A stretch of DNA of 34,871 bases, taken from NCBI GenBank assembly GCA_002364245.1, contig DEXR01000007.1, positions 85,654-120,524 on the forward strand, given 5' to 3'. The notes beneath the pieces were generated by a model. The model saw nothing but the letters and a program-made list of their open reading frames with translations. It was not told the DNA's origin and searched no databases. The position numbers were made by a program, and so were the translations under genes. The DNA is from Flavobacteriaceae bacterium UBA3179 (GTDB lineage: Bacteria > Bacteroidota > Bacteroidia > Flavobacteriales > Flavobacteriaceae). Shown in pieces: positions 17,941-26,034 of this stretch (positions within the stretch are counted from its first letter, which is position 1; every line of letters starts with the position of its first letter).

Positions 17941-18464
17941 ACCTTTATTCCTTCCAATAAATAATCAGCTACTTCAATATTTTCTTTGTCGGTATGTAAA
18001 ACAGATACATCACCGGTCGTTTCTAGAATTACAGCTTTTACTTGGCTAAGGGTAATTACGTTTGCTTCTCGTAATTTAGATTGCAGTTCAGACTCTGTTA
18101 CTTTAGACTTTTTCAAATTATCTTTTAAAACAACACCTTCTCGCATAATCATAATGGGTTTGTTTTCAATCAAATTTTCAACAGATTTACTTTTGTACCG
18201 TATATATGTGATTAAATAATTAAGAACATACAGAATAAGCAGTAAGATGGCCCCCACCAATACAGAGGGATTGCCTGTGTTTACTGTCATAGCAATAATA
18301 TTACCTATGGCTACCGTTATTACAAAATCGAACCCCGTCATTTTACTGAAGCTTTTTAAACCAAAGATTCTTGTGTATAAAATGATGAGTAAAAAAATAC
18401 ACGTAGTCCCAATAAATACTTCGGGAATTTCTGTTAGGTTTTTAAAAAAATGATCGAGAGACAT
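17937..18464 (-). CDS. DUF421 domain membrane protein (YetF-like)
   Basis: 175 residues with three membrane helices (about 16-33, 45-62, 68-90), then a soluble domain. The family signature RIFGLKSFSKMTGFDFVITVAIGNII (written here as RIFGLKSFSKMT, 32-43, then FDFVITVAIGNII, 45-57) is clear. The soluble part has PIMIMREGVVLKDNL and a segment reminiscent of the YetF C-terminal fold (ESELQSKLREANV). The biochemical role is unknown; related Bacillus proteins are linked to the cell envelope in spores. Its stop codon overlaps that of the convergent flavoprotein gene (TTTA/TAAA). No promoter box is clear upstream. Confidence 0.88.
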   Translation of the reverse strand: MSLDHFFKNLTEIPEVFIGTTCIFLLIILYTRIFGLKSFSKMTGFDFVITVAIGNIIAMTVNTGNPSVLVGAILLLILYVLNYLITYIRYKSKSVENLIENKPIMIMREGVVLKDNLKKSKVTESELQSKLREANVITLSQVKAVILETTGDVSVLHTDKENIEVADYLLEGIKV

Positions 18465-18534
18465 ACCTTTCTTGTTTTAAAATTTAGTGCTTAATATATA
18501 ACTAAAGAGGGTAATTTAAACTATTATTAAAATT

Positions 18535-19029
18535 TTAATTATTGAGCATGGGTTTTAGTTCAGGATCTTTATTTCTTAAATCTAATCCGCCTTCATAAAC
18601 CGATTTTAAGTTTACTAAATAAAAAGACCATCCTTTGTCACAGCCCAAACGAACATTAACTTTGTTTTCATCATCAGTTGGAATATTTTTTTGAGTTAGA
18701 GTAACAATAGTCCCATTTTTAAAAGGTTCAAAGCTAACGTCAACCAAGCAATCACCAGCAAAAGTAAACTGTAGAAAATCACTGCCATTAGCTTTGGTAA
18801 TTTTGCCAGATTCAGTGACAGGGTATAAATACCATTGCCAGTCATATGATTGTCCTTCTTTAATAGATTGACTCTTTTTAATTTTTTCTTTTTCCGAAGT
18901 GTAAAATTCAGCATTACTTAAAAACCATTTTTCCAGCTCTTCGGGCTTTGTCCAAGTATCATATAACTTTTGCTTGGGGGCTTGTATCGCCACTTTTCTT
19001 GTAAATTGAGTCCAATCAAAATTTTTCAT
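18535..19029 (-). CDS. SRPBCC (START-like/AHSA1-type) domain protein
   Basis: 164 residues. The N-terminal pattern FTRKVAIQAPKQKLYDTWTKPEELEKWF is the hallmark start of the SRPBCC/AHSA1 hydrophobic-cavity fold; it spans residues 9-36. It continues with strands (VDVSFEPFKNGTIVTLTQKN) and ends in the C-terminal long helix (GWSFYLVNLKSVYEGG). Such proteins bind hydrophobic ligands or act with chaperones; the ligand is unknown here. The protein is cytosolic with no signal peptide. It lies 70 bases upstream of the DUF421 gene on the same strand and diverges from sucC. Confidence 0.85.
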   Translation of the reverse strand: MKNFDWTQFTRKVAIQAPKQKLYDTWTKPEELEKWFLSNAEFYTSEKEKIKKSQSIKEGQSYDWQWYLYPVTESGKITKANGSDFLQFTFAGDCLVDVSFEPFKNGTIVTLTQKNIPTDDENKVNVRLGCDKGWSFYLVNLKSVYEGGLDLRNKDPELKPMLNN

Positions 19030-19063
19030 TTTCTTGTGTTTTGATAACCAATTAAATATACTT

Positions 19064-19078
19064 AAACTTCTTAAGTTT
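19064..19078. repeat. Inverted repeat between divergent SRPBCC and sucC genes
   Basis: AAACTT-CTT-AAGTTT, a perfect 6-bp inverted repeat. It lies in the divergent intergenic region, 35 bases upstream of the SRPBCC start. It might be an operator. Confidence 0.35.
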
Positions 19079-19172
19079 CTTTTTTAAAAATTCAGTAAAT
19101 TTTTAAAATACCTAAAAGATACTTCTCATAAAAATAAGATGAAAGACAACCTGAAAATACTAGCAAAATTAT

Positions 19173-19180
19173 TACTTTTG
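19173..19180 (+). promoter_or_regulatory. -7 promoter box for sucC
   Basis: TACTTTTG fits TAnnTTTG, 32 bases before the sucC ATG. No strong -33 element is visible. Confidence 0.5.
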
Positions 19181-19212
19181 TGCATCTGAAAATTAAGCCA
19201 TAAAACGCTATT

Positions 19213-20403
19213 ATGAATTTACACGAATATCAAGGAAAAGAAATATTAAACAGTTTTGGAGTTGAAATACAACGAGGAATCGTTGCGCAAACCCCAGCGG
19301 AAGCTGTAGAAGCTGCAAAAAAATTAACCGAAGAAACCGGAACCGGTTGGCACGTTATCAAAGCACAAGTTCATGCTGGTGGCCGTGGTAAAGGTGGCGG
19401 TGTTAAATTGGCCAAAAACCTTAAAGAGGTAGAAGAAATTGCAGGTGACATCATTGGGATGAATTTAGTAACGCCACAAACTAGCAAGGAAGGGAAGAAA
19501 GTAAACCAAGTATTGATTACTGAAGATGTTTACTATCCTGGAGATAGCGAGCCTGAAGAATATTACATGAGTGTATTGTTAAACCGTGCTACCGGTAAAA
19601 ACATGATTATGTATTCTACCGAAGGTGGAATGGATATAGAAACCGTTGCTGAAGAAACTCCTCATTTAATTTTTAACGAAGAAGTAGACCCATCTTTAGG
19701 TTTAATGCCTTTTCAAGCACGCCGTGTTGCATTTAACTTAGGGTTAAGCGGAAAAGCTTTTAAACAAATGACAAAGTTTGTTACAGCATTGTACAAAGCT
19801 TATACAGAATCTGATTCTTCCCTATTTGAAATCAACCCGGTTTTAAAAACGAGTGACGATAAAATTATCGCGGTAGATGCAAAAGTAACATTGGATGACA
19901 ATGCGTTGTTCCGCCATAAAGATTATGCAGCTATGCGTGACATTCGTGAAGAAAACCCAGTTGAGGTAGAAGCGCGTGACGCCGGCTTAAGTTACGTAGA
20001 TCTTGATGGTAACGTAGGCTGTATGGTAAACGGAGCTGGATTGGCAATGGCAACTATGGACCTTATTAAACAAGCTGGTGGAGAACCTGCAAACTTTTTG
20101 GATGTTGGTGGTACTGCCGATGCCGAACGTGTGGAAACAGCGTTTAACCTAATACTTAAAGATCCTTCGGTAAAAGCTATTTTAGTGAATATCTTTGGAG
20201 GAATTGTTCGTTGCGACCGAGTTGCACAAGGTATTGTAGATGCATATAAAAATATGGGTAATATTGAAGTGCCTATTATCGTGCGATTACAAGGTACTAA
20301 TGCTGATAAAGCAAAAGAACTAATTGATAACAGTGGTCTTGCTGTGGAAAGTGCAGTAGAATTTCAAGAAGCTGCAGATAAAGTACACGCAGTACTGTCT
20401 TAA
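19213..20403 (+). CDS. sucC: Succinate-CoA ligase (ADP-forming), beta subunit
   Basis: SucC forms succinyl-CoA synthetase with SucD and makes ATP or GTP from succinyl-CoA in the TCA cycle. The 396 residues match the family length. Starting MNLHEYQGKEIL, it has the ATP-grasp nucleotide site around KAQVHAGGRGKGGGVKL (50-66). The CoA-ligase domain contains VNIFGGIVRCDRVAQG (about 325-340) and IIVRLQGTN. No sucD follows; a strong terminator lies directly after the stop, so the alpha subunit must be encoded elsewhere. The gene therefore forms a single-gene unit with its own promoter box. Confidence 0.97.
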   Translation: MNLHEYQGKEILNSFGVEIQRGIVAQTPAEAVEAAKKLTEETGTGWHVIKAQVHAGGRGKGGGVKLAKNLKEVEEIAGDIIGMNLVTPQTSKEGKKVNQVLITEDVYYPGDSEPEEYYMSVLLNRATGKNMIMYSTEGGMDIETVAEETPHLIFNEEVDPSLGLMPFQARRVAFNLGLSGKAFKQMTKFVTALYKAYTESDSSLFEINPVLKTSDDKIIAVDAKVTLDDNALFRHKDYAAMRDIREENPVEVEARDAGLSYVDLDGNVGCMVNGAGLAMATMDLIKQAGGEPANFLDVGGTADAERVETAFNLILKDPSVKAILVNIFGGIVRCDRVAQGIVDAYKNMGNIEVPIIVRLQGTNADKAKELIDNSGLAVESAVEFQEAADKVHAVLS

Positions 20404-20424
20404 TAAAATTACATTTTAATTTTG

Positions 20425-20460
20425 AAAACCTCTTGATTTTATCAAGAGGTTTTTGTTTTT
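20425..20460 (+). terminator. Strong intrinsic terminator after sucC
   Basis: A 13-bp perfect stem (arms 20425-20437 and 20441-20453, core ACCTCTTGAT) with a 3-base loop runs into a T-rich tail. Confidence 0.88.
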
Positions 20461-20550
20461 AGTTAAATAAAAGTTAATTTTTTGATTTTTTCGTAACAAT
20501 TTCTATTGATAGCTGTCTATATTATACATCAATCATTTAATCGAACCGTT

Positions 20551-20886
20551 ATGAAAAAAATCAAAGTATTGTTTCTTGCACTATTGGTTACTGTGGCTTT
20601 TACAAGTATTGCAGCAGTAACTAATGTAAATGAACCCTCTAAAATCGCTGTTAAAGAAATTTCTCGACTTCTAAGTGATCCTAGTTTTTTAATTGAAGAA
20701 GATACATTTGCGACAGTAAAATTTGTAGTAAATGAAAATCACGAATTGGTGGTTTTGTCTGTAAAAACAGAGCGTGAAGAAATTGAAAACTACATTAAAA
20801 GGAGACTGAATTATAAAACAGTAACCTGTGAGCTAAAAGAAGGAATGGTTTATATTCAGCCCGTTAATTTGGTTAGCCTTAAGTAG
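20551..20886 (+). CDS. Small secreted or periplasmic protein of unknown function
   Basis: 111 residues from the ATG at 20551. A frame extending back to 20506 lacks the clean signal peptide at its front end. The N-terminus KKIKVLFLALLVTVAFTSIAA is a signal peptide. The mature 90 residues have an acidic N-terminal helix (ISRLLSDPSFLIEE), a beta strand pair (TFATVKFVVNENHELVVLSVKTE) and a short basic helix (IENYIKRRLNYKT). The pattern vaves like the small TonB-C-like alpha/beta folds common in Flavobacteriia, but I do not recognise the family. It is flanked by terminators on both sides, so it is a single-gene unit. Confidence 0.65.
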   Translation: MKKIKVLFLALLVTVAFTSIAAVTNVNEPSKIAVKEISRLLSDPSFLIEEDTFATVKFVVNENHELVVLSVKTEREEIENYIKRRLNYKTVTCELKEGMVYIQPVNLVSLK

Positions 20887-20904
20887 CTTTAAATAAAGCA
20901 AAAC

Positions 20905-20934
20905 AAAACCCGGTTTCACCAACTGGTTTTTTTT
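20905..20934. terminator. Probable bidirectional terminator
   Basis: AAAACC pairs with GGTTTT with a smaller GTT/AAC stem inside. T-runs follow on the + strand and also, read backwards, on the - strand. It sits between convergent genes. Confidence 0.5.
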
Positions 20935-20946
20935 ATTGTAAAGAGG

Positions 20947-22221
20947 TCAGAGCTTTATTTTTTGAGCATCTTGTTCAGACTCAAAACTGGCTAGTGCATC
21001 CTCTACAAGGTTTTTTAATTCCTTTTTTACAACGGTTTTGTATTCTTCTTTATAGGCGTTTATATTTTCTAAATAGCGAAGCATCCATATTAATTTTTGA
21101 ACGATAATAGGGTCGTGCTTGCAATAAGTGCGTAAAGCGGCCATGGTATTGTAGAGTAAATCTTCAAAATTTACAATAGCAATTTTCACTATTGCTTTAT
21201 CGTCTTTAATTAATATGCCTTTGTCTCTTTTCTTCATTCTAAGGGCAAAAAGTTCAGTAAGATAGTCTATTGCGTTAATTGCCGTTCCGGGGTCGTTTAT
21301 ACCGGGTGACATAGCTTTAACAGCAATTTCAGTTACTTGTTTAAAGGCTAATATGTAGTTATCTTCTACCAGTTCACCTCTAGAAAAATTAATATTAGAT
21401 AAGATCTTTTTTAAGGTTGAATCGTCCAGTTCTTTTTCAGATTTAATTAAACACGCATTTTTTAAAACGAAAAAGCCTTTAGGTGTTGTTATGTGTATTC
21501 TTGTTTCAGCGTTAACAGCGATTTCTGTTATGTTTTTAAATGAAATATTTTGTAGGTAGCCACTTTCGTTAGTAGAATATTCAAACCAATTATCGGTTGA
21601 GGGAAAATTTTCTACAACGTTTTTATCCTCGTCCTTTTCATTTTCTAAAAGGCTTTCCATTCGCTTTCTTGATTTTTCGTAAATCTTATCTAAAATATTG
21701 TTTATCTGAATACTCTGCGAAATGTTATGGATAAAATAGATAAACAAACAAAGGCACAGTATAGTTAGTGCAATACCCAATAAAATGGAAAGGCCAGGCA
21801 ACGTATATTTTTCGTCATTGGGTTCGATAGAAAAAAGGGTGAATATATTGTACAGAATAGTTGCTAAATAGGTCCCTAAAATAATTTGATGTGTTTTGTC
21901 TGAAATTAAGCCCGGTAATAGTCGAGGTGAAAAATTACTCGATGCTTGGCTTAACAAGAGCATAACCATAGAGAAACTAAAAACCATCATAGATATTAGT
22001 CCTCCAATACAAGCACTTAACACAGTCAATGCCGTATCACCATCCTCCAACAATAATTGTGGGGCTATTTCTATTAAATGGCGCGATACACCTTGGTCCT
22101 CGAAAGAGGCCATGACAAATGAAAGTATAAAACCAGCTAAGGCTAAAATTGTGGGGTAAAAAGCAATTTTACTTTTTATACTACTGAAAAAGGCAAGTAG
22201 TTTTATGTACAACTGTTTCAT
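20947..22221 (-). CDS. DUF2254 family membrane protein
   Basis: 424 residues with four probable membrane helices (about 21-40, 65-90, 112-131, 143-166), then a large cytosolic domain. Family signatures are visible: SQASSNFSPRLLPGLISDK (91-109) behind helix 2 and KAMSPGINDPGTAINAIDYL in the soluble part. DUF2254 proteins are predicted inner-membrane proteins of unknown function. Conserved SPGINDP-type loops suggest binding of a small ligand, but that is inference. The gene stands alone: the convergent hairpin at 20905-20934 closes it, and the hsp20 leader region lies behind it. Confidence 0.85.
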   Translation of the reverse strand: MKQLYIKLLAFFSSIKSKIAFYPTILALAGFILSFVMASFEDQGVSRHLIEIAPQLLLEDGDTALTVLSACIGGLISMMVFSFSMVMLLLSQASSNFSPRLLPGLISDKTHQIILGTYLATILYNIFTLFSIEPNDEKYTLPGLSILLGIALTILCLCLFIYFIHNISQSIQINNILDKIYEKSRKRMESLLENEKDEDKNVVENFPSTDNWFEYSTNESGYLQNISFKNITEIAVNAETRIHITTPKGFFVLKNACLIKSEKELDDSTLKKILSNINFSRGELVEDNYILAFKQVTEIAVKAMSPGINDPGTAINAIDYLTELFALRMKKRDKGILIKDDKAIVKIAIVNFEDLLYNTMAALRTYCKHDPIIVQKLIWMLRYLENINAYKEEYKTVVKKELKNLVEDALASFESEQDAQKIKL

Positions 22222-22451
22222 AAAATAAGGAGGGTTATCTAGTTGATAAATTAAAAGTAACCTATTTCTTTTTCTTCATTCTTAAAATTGAATTAAATAA
22301 ATAGATTAATTCCTTTCCGAAAACAGACAAAAAGACAGCTGTATTAGCTTAAAACAAGTCAAAATGTCTTAAAAAATGAAATGGAATTGGTTTTGCTATA
22401 AGTGTAGTACTAGTAGAAAAAAAAGTAAAACAATATTAAAAATAAAACGTT

Positions 22452-22886
22452 ATGAATTTAGTTAGAAGAAATAACAATTGGTTTCCATCTTTATTAGATG
22501 AGCTTTTTACAGAGAACAGATTGGATACTCCCAATTATGAAAACTTTAGCATTCCTGCTGTAAATATTCAGGAAAAAAACACGAATTTTGTAGTACAATT
22601 AGCTGTTCCTGGTTTAAGTAAGGAAAACTTCAATATTGAAGTTGAAGATGACATATTGAAAATATCTGCTGAAGTTACTTCAGAAAATGAAGAAAACACA
22701 ACAGAAGATGAAACAAAATTTACTCGTAAAGAGTTTAATTTTAAAAGTTTCAAAAGATCATTTACATTACCAGAAAACATAAATGTTGAGAATGTAAATG
22801 CAAGTTATGAAAATGGTGTGTTAGAAATCACATTACCTAAAAAAGAAGAAGAAAAAGTATTAAAGAGAATGGTTGAGATTTCATAA
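22452..22886 (+). CDS. Small heat shock protein, Hsp20/alpha-crystallin family
   Basis: Hsp20 proteins are ATP-independent holdases that keep unfolding proteins soluble. The 144 residues begin with a short N-terminal arm (MNLVRRNNNWFPSLLDELF). The alpha-crystallin domain (about 36-132) includes FVVQLAVPGLSKENFNIEVE, RKEFNFKSFKRSFTLPENI and the hallmark ASYENGVLEITLPK (117-130). The C-terminal tail ends VEIS, close to the I-x-I/V motif used in oligomer assembly. A 230-base AT-rich leader precedes it, in which I found no clear heat-shock operator such as CIRCE. A terminator follows. Confidence 0.95.
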   Translation: MNLVRRNNNWFPSLLDELFTENRLDTPNYENFSIPAVNIQEKNTNFVVQLAVPGLSKENFNIEVEDDILKISAEVTSENEENTTEDETKFTRKEFNFKSFKRSFTLPENINVENVNASYENGVLEITLPKKEEEKVLKRMVEIS

Positions 22887-22918
22887 TTGAAATTTAATTT
22901 GGTTAGTTAGTTGAAATG

Positions 22919-22952
22919 ACCACGTGCTACTCAATCGGTACGTGGTTTTTTT
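22919..22952 (+). terminator. Intrinsic terminator after hsp20
   Basis: ACCACGT pairs perfectly with ACGTGGT around a 14-base loop, followed by a T-run. Confidence 0.75.
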
Positions 22953-22963
22953 ATGTCTAAAAA

Positions 22964-23737
22964 TTACCTTCTTCTACGTTTGCCGCCTGTACTTTGAACA
23001 CGTTTAGCTTGAGGTACATTCTTAGACTCTTCAACTGAATCTTGCAAATCTTTCAATTCTTCTTTAGTTAAATCCCTCCATTTGCCAATGGGTAAATCTC
23101 CCAATTCAATATTCATGATTCTAATTCTTTTTAGGGCTGTTACTTCGTAGCCTAAATACTCGCACATTCTTCTAATTTGCCGATTTAGACCTTGTACCAA
23201 AATAATTCGAAACACAAACCGGCTTATTTTTTCAACTTCACACTTTTTTGTTACAGTGTCTAGTATAGGGATGCCATTACCCATTCGCTTTATAAAATCA
23301 TTCGTAATAGGACGGTCTACAGTCACTATGTATTCTTTTTCGTGTTTATTGCCTGCACGTAAAATTTTATTTACAATATCACCGTCGTTGGTCATTAATA
23401 GTAGCCCTTCACTGGGTTTGTCTAATCTGCCCACGTGAAAAATCCGCTCTTTGTGGTTTATAAAGTCAACCACGTTGCCTTCCACGCGTCTATCGGTAGT
23501 ACACGTAATGCCAATAGGCTTATTTAGTGCAATATAAACCAGGTTTTCATTTTCAGTAATTAGTTTCCCGTCAACCCGTACTTCATCATCAGGCATTACT
23601 CGATCACCCAATGTGGCCAACGTACCATTTATGGTGACTTTTTCCTTTTCGATTAAGGTGTCTGCTTGCCTTCTTGAGCAATATCCGCTATCACTAATAG
23701 CTTTATTAATCCGTATAGAATCTGGGTGGTGTGTCAT
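22964..23737 (-). CDS. rluF: 23S rRNA pseudouridine synthase RluF
   Basis: RluF isomerises a uridine of 23S rRNA (2604 in E. coli numbering) to pseudouridine. The 257 residues carry an N-terminal S4 RNA-binding domain ([20 protein letters not shown], 9-28). The catalytic domain has the active-site aspartate in [20 protein letters not shown] (Asp106) and the RluF-type segments [16 protein letters not shown] and [20 protein letters not shown]. The C-terminal 15 residues are very basic ([13 protein letters not shown]) and may add RNA affinity. A TAnnTTTG box lies just upstream. RluB/RluE are alternatives, but [11 protein letters not shown] and NKILRAGN fit RluF best. Confidence 0.92.
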   Translation of the reverse strand: MTHHPDSIRINKAISDSGYCSRRQADTLIEKEKVTINGTLATLGDRVMPDDEVRVDGKLITENENLVYIALNKPIGITCTTDRRVEGNVVDFINHKERIFHVGRLDKPSEGLLLMTNDGDIVNKILRAGNKHEKEYIVTVDRPITNDFIKRMGNGIPILDTVTKKCEVEKISRFVFRIILVQGLNRQIRRMCEYLGYEVTALKRIRIMNIELGDLPIGKWRDLTKEELKDLQDSVEESKNVPQAKRVQSTGGKRRRR

Positions 23738-23742
23738 AAATA

Positions 23743-23750
23743 CAAAGATA
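23743..23750 (-). promoter_or_regulatory. -7 promoter box for rluF
   Basis: On the - strand the bases read TATCTTTG, matching TAnnTTTG, five bases from the start codon. The transcript would be leaderless or nearly so. Confidence 0.5.
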
Positions 23751-23832
23751 CAAATTGTACAATCGTTAAACTTAGTTTAAAAATATAGCTGACTAACATT
23801 AATTGTTATATTTTCATAAAAACTAAAAAAAT

Positions 23833-25359
23833 ATGGCTGTTTTAGGTTCTATCATAAAAAGTGCAATCGATCTTCGAGACAATTTGGTTTCAGAAGATTC
23901 TCCTGTAGAAGCACAACAAAAAGTATTAAAAAACCTTCTCGAAAAAGCTCAAGATACTGCATTCGGAAAATATTACGGATTTAAAAAAATTTTAGCATCT
24001 AAAAATGTAGAAGAAAGTTTTGCAAATGAAATCCCTTTTCACGATTATAATAAAATAACCACAGAGTGGTGGCACCGTGTTCATGAAGGGTTTGAAGATA
24101 TTACTTGGCCAGGGAAACCTACTTATTTTGCATTGAGTAGTGGAACAACCGGAAAGACTAGCAAGCGAATTCCTGTAACCAAGGAAATGATTGAAGCCAT
24201 CCGAAATACAGGTATTAAGCAAGTTGGCGCCTTGACGAATTTTGATTTGCCACCTGATTTTTTTGAAAAAGAAATCATGATGTTGGGCAGCTCAACCGAT
24301 TTAGAACAACGAGACGAATTTAAAGAAGGTGAAATTAGTGGTATAAGTGCCAGTAACATTCCGTTTTGGTTTCGTGGGTATTATAAACCAGGTGAAGAAA
24401 TTGCTAAAATAGCCGATTGGGACGAACGAGTACAAAACATTGCTGAACGTGCCCACGAATGGGACATTGGCGCACTAAGTGGAATTCCATCTTGGATAGA
24501 GTTGATGATGAAAAAAGTAATCGATCATAACAACTTAAAAAACATTCATGATATTTGGCCTAACCTACAAGTATACACCAGTGGTGGTGTTGCATTTCAA
24601 CCATATGAAAAAAGCTTTAATAAGTTATTGAAGCATCCTATAACGGTTATAGATACATATTTAGCTTCGGAAGGATTTGTTGCTTTTCAGCAAAGGCCCG
24701 ATACTACTGCAATGAAGTTAGTTACCGATAATGGAATTTACTTTGAGTTTGTCCCTTTTAAACCGGAATATGTAAATAAAGATGGTTCTATTACTCAAGA
24801 TGCCCCAGTTTTAAATCTCTCGGAAGTAGAGAAAGATGTCGATTATGTGTTGGTTATGAGTTCTGTTTCGGGTGCATGGCGTTATTTAATTGGTGATACC
24901 ATTGCTTTTACCGATGTAAAAAAAGCTGAAATAATCATTACTGGCCGTACTAAGTTCTTTTTAAATGTGGTTGGATCGCAATTATCGGTTAACAAAATGG
25001 AAGCCGCCCTTCGGAAATTAGAACAACAGTTCGATATCGAATTACCAGAATTTACCATTGCTGCTGTTAAAGATGATGATGAGTTTTATCATCATTGGTA
25101 TTTGGGCACAACAGCTAATATTGAAGAAGATAAACTTTCCGAAGCACTTGATACTGCCTTACAAGAAGCCAACAAAAACTATAAAGTAGCTCGCGAAAAA
25201 GCATTAAAAGGGATAAAAGTGACCACTGTTTCACCAAATGTTTTTCATGAATGGAATGCTAAAAATAAAAAGAAAGGTGGTCAAGTAAAAATGGAAAAGG
25301 TGATGGACGAAGAGAAGTTTAAAGATTGGGAAGCGTTTGTAAAGTCTATTCAGCAGTAG
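23833..25359 (+). CDS. GH3-family acyl-adenylate/acyl amido synthetase
   Basis: GH3 enzymes adenylate a carboxylic acid and transfer the acyl group to an amine; in plants they conjugate hormones to amino acids. This 508-residue bacterial member has the phosphate-binding loop FALSSGTTGKTSKRIP (99-113), an acyl-pocket motif TYLASEGFVAFQQ (from about 275), the adenylate-binding SGAWRYLIGDTIAFTD (from about 346) and the hinge region GRTKFFLNVVGSQLSV, followed by a small C-terminal domain. The length is close to the family norm. The acid and amine substrates of bacterial members are unknown. The gene diverges from rluF and overlaps the convergent metalloprotease gene by 14 bases. Confidence 0.88.
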   Translation: MAVLGSIIKSAIDLRDNLVSEDSPVEAQQKVLKNLLEKAQDTAFGKYYGFKKILASKNVEESFANEIPFHDYNKITTEWWHRVHEGFEDITWPGKPTYFALSSGTTGKTSKRIPVTKEMIEAIRNTGIKQVGALTNFDLPPDFFEKEIMMLGSSTDLEQRDEFKEGEISGISASNIPFWFRGYYKPGEEIAKIADWDERVQNIAERAHEWDIGALSGIPSWIELMMKKVIDHNNLKNIHDIWPNLQVYTSGGVAFQPYEKSFNKLLKHPITVIDTYLASEGFVAFQQRPDTTAMKLVTDNGIYFEFVPFKPEYVNKDGSITQDAPVLNLSEVEKDVDYVLVMSSVSGAWRYLIGDTIAFTDVKKAEIIITGRTKFFLNVVGSQLSVNKMEAALRKLEQQFDIELPEFTIAAVKDDDEFYHHWYLGTTANIEEDKLSEALDTALQEANKNYKVAREKALKGIKVTTVSPNVFHEWNAKNKKKGGQVKMEKVMDEEKFKDWEAFVKSIQQ

Positions 25360-25987
25360 CTGCTTCTTCCAATTTACCTTTATTTATCAATTCCATTACT
25401 TCTTCGGGGGACATATAGAACGAACGAATTCGTTTTTTATACCGTTCTGAAATATTAGCGTGATCTAAAATAAAATTTTTGGTTTGTAATATGTAATCTC
25501 CCATACCATGGGCTACAGCTATCGTGTCAGCTGTTCGTTCTACTTCTTTAATATGCATTTTCGAAAAAAGATATTTAAAACCGAAAATTAACATCCCAAA
25601 GTTATTGCGATCGCTATAATCAATTACATGGCCTAACTCATGCCCTAACCAGCCAACTATAACATCTGAAGGGATATCATTAATGGTAAAGGCTTCGTTT
25701 TCAATCTGTATTTCTCTACTGATTAGTATAATGTATTCTCGCTTTTTACTTCTTTTAAAAAAACTACCCCAAGTAGGCTGCGCCTGCATGGTAGATTTTT
25801 TTATTTTATCCTTAAACTTAAAAGTTATGTGAATGTCTTTTAATTCCGGAAAGTAAGAGAGTGCTATTAATGCCTCTTCTTTTATGCTTTCTGGAATAAT
25901 TTTATTGCTTGGAACGGTATCTTGCGTTGGCATCATATTTAATGAAAAGTACAAAAATGGTAAAAACAGTTGTGTTAACACGCTCAT
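25346..25987 (-). CDS. Putative HELGH zinc metalloprotease, signal-anchored
   Basis: 213 residues. A hydrophobic N-terminus (VLTQLFLPFLYFSLNMM) looks like a signal peptide or anchor. The central part holds a zinc-site pattern, VGWLGHELGHVIDY (His116, Glu117, His120). A downstream glutamate in IKEVERTADTIAVAHGMG (Glu150 with Asp154) could be the third ligand, as in gluzincin-like ExxxD arrangements. No specific peptidase family is recognised. The stop lies inside the tail of the convergent GH3 gene (14-base overlap), and uvrB is 48 bases away on the other side. Proteolytic function is a prediction from the metal motif. Confidence 0.7.
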   Translation of the reverse strand: MSVLTQLFLPFLYFSLNMMPTQDTVPSNKIIPESIKEEALIALSYFPELKDIHITFKFKDKIKKSTMQAQPTWGSFFKRSKKREYIILISREIQIENEAFTINDIPSDVIVGWLGHELGHVIDYSDRNNFGMLIFGFKYLFSKMHIKEVERTADTIAVAHGMGDYILQTKNFILDHANISERYKKRIRSFYMSPEEVMELINKGKLEEAATAE

Positions 25988-26034
25988 AAATTAAATTTTG
26001 ATGTAATTAACTTCCGAAGAAAAAAATATAATCA

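Noticed and set aside
22222..22451. Riboswitch or CIRCE element in the hsp20 leader
   Set aside because: No TTAGCACTC-N9-GAGTGCTAA-like repeat and no recognised aptamer core; only AT-rich sequence and one short frame.
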